In this document: in pieces, positions 4,734 to 5,106 of the stretch
Layout: the number at the start of each line of letters is the position of its first letter
How positions within the stretch are numbered: position 1 is the stretch's first letter
Assembly: GCA_000436075.1 (NCBI GenBank)
Contig: FR884596.1
Location: 7,853 to 12,958, forward strand
DNA from: Eggerthella sp. CAG:209
GTDB taxonomy: Bacteria > Actinomycetota > Coriobacteriia > Coriobacteriales > Eggerthellaceae
Direction: 5' to 3'
DNA length: 5,106 nt
The notes under the pieces: model-generated
Seen by the model: only the letters and a program-made list of their open reading frames with translations
Told to the model about the DNA's origin: nothing
Databases searched by the model: none
Program-made: the position numbers and the translations under genes

Positions 4734-5106
4734 AGATGGGTTGTATATGCGGCCCGATAGGGAAGCAGAGTAATGCAATGAGCATTCATTTGCCAACAAA
4801 GCGGCTCCGCCGCTCGGGCAAAGCTGAAAAGAAAGAAGACTATTCAATTTGATGACTTTGTGGAGGTAAAAAGCAAAGGACGCATGAAAAGGGAGTTGCC
4901 GAGCCACAGGCAAGATGCTTGAACGTTCAAAATGTAAGCAATATCCCCGAGTAAACAAAGAATGAGGTTAATTACCAAAGGATTGAACAGGGAGAATCCA
5001 AAGCAAAAAGAATGTTTAGGAGAGGCGTTCGAATTCATTGAGGAAGCTCAATTGCCAACAATGTGAAGAAATTGAGAACAGCCGAAACGCTTTGACCTGG
5101 TGCTAT
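4734..5106. other. Gene-free, AT-rich, purine-skewed region at the right end
   Basis: After the terminator I find no supported gene in 373 bases. By hand count 4821-5106 is about 40% GC, compared with about 50% or more in the coding regions, and it is visibly A/G-rich on the + strand. Open frames are short and lack a well-placed ribosome binding site. The longest minus-strand frame entirely inside this stretch (5038 down to 4844, 64 aa) has no Shine-Dalgarno, and a longer one (4958 to 4614) runs through the terminator into the FAD gene. Visible signals are AGCGGC/GCCGCT (4800-4814), AATGC/GCATT (4773-4787) and a 12-bp palindrome TTGAACGTTCAA (4919-4930). It may be the upstream region of an off-window gene, a decayed gene, or a foreign insertion edge. 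Confidence 0.5.

Noticed and set aside
4884..4922. A 12-codon frame after GGAGG (4862-4866) as a leader peptide
   Set aside because: The GGAGG is 17 bases from the ATG and the closer AAGGA is only 3 bases away. There is no run of regulatory codons and no attenuator follows.
4919..4930. TTGAACGTTCAA as a LexA/SOS box
   Set aside because: LexA sites need four bases between GAAC and GTTC. Here the halves abut, so it is only a short palindrome.
5027..5036. GTTCGAATTC as a tRNA or tmRNA T-loop
   Set aside because: The flanking bases do not form a T-stem and no acceptor, D-arm or anticodon arm can be folded around it.
4962..5066. A 34-codon + strand open frame starting ATG at 4962
   Set aside because: No Shine-Dalgarno precedes it, no known small protein is recognised, and a frame of this length is expected by chance in A-rich DNA.

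Overview
The window looks like ordinary bacterial chromosome, with three complete genes, all on the + strand, each probably its own transcription unit. Coding GC is in the low-to-mid 50s by eye. Two genes have ATG starts and one a GTG start, and each has a purine-rich Shine-Dalgarno. Intrinsic terminators close the unit upstream of the window and genes 2 and 3. The gene families are widespread. The overall style fits an anaerobic amino-acid-fermenting gut bacterium, perhaps of the Coriobacteriia, but this is a weak inference because the window has no taxonomic marker.

Layout: (1) 5-45 is a strong intrinsic terminator of an off-window upstream gene. (2) 46-373 is a 328-base gene-free leader rich in inverted repeats. 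It ends in a hairpin whose 3' arm contains the whole Shine-Dalgarno of the next gene. (3) 374-1876 encodes a 500-aa alanine/glycine:cation symporter (AGCS family). (4) 1877-2213 is a 337-base gap with a 9-bp direct repeat, a 12-bp perfect stem-loop lacking a U-tract, and a C7 tract. (5) 2214-3059 encodes a GTG-started class IV aminotransferase whose residues match D-amino-acid transaminase (dat). It is followed by a terminator at 3073-3111. (6) 3251-4669 encodes a 472-aa GlcD/D-lactate dehydrogenase-type FAD oxidoreductase, followed by a TATA-rich palindrome and a terminator. (7) 4734-5106 is a gene-free, AT-rich, purine-skewed stretch running off the window.

The three products can be joined around alanine and pyruvate, by inference from family chemistry. 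The symporter would import alanine or glycine. Dat would interconvert D-alanine and 2-oxoglutarate with pyruvate and D-glutamate, which are peptidoglycan precursors. The FAD enzyme would oxidise a D-2-hydroxyacid such as D-lactate to the 2-oxoacid. Terminators and long gaps argue against a single operon.

I found no clearly new protein system. The most interesting non-ordinary signal is the multi-hairpin leader with a sequestered ribosome binding site ahead of the symporter, a candidate cis-regulatory RNA. It does not match a riboswitch class I can recognise by eye.
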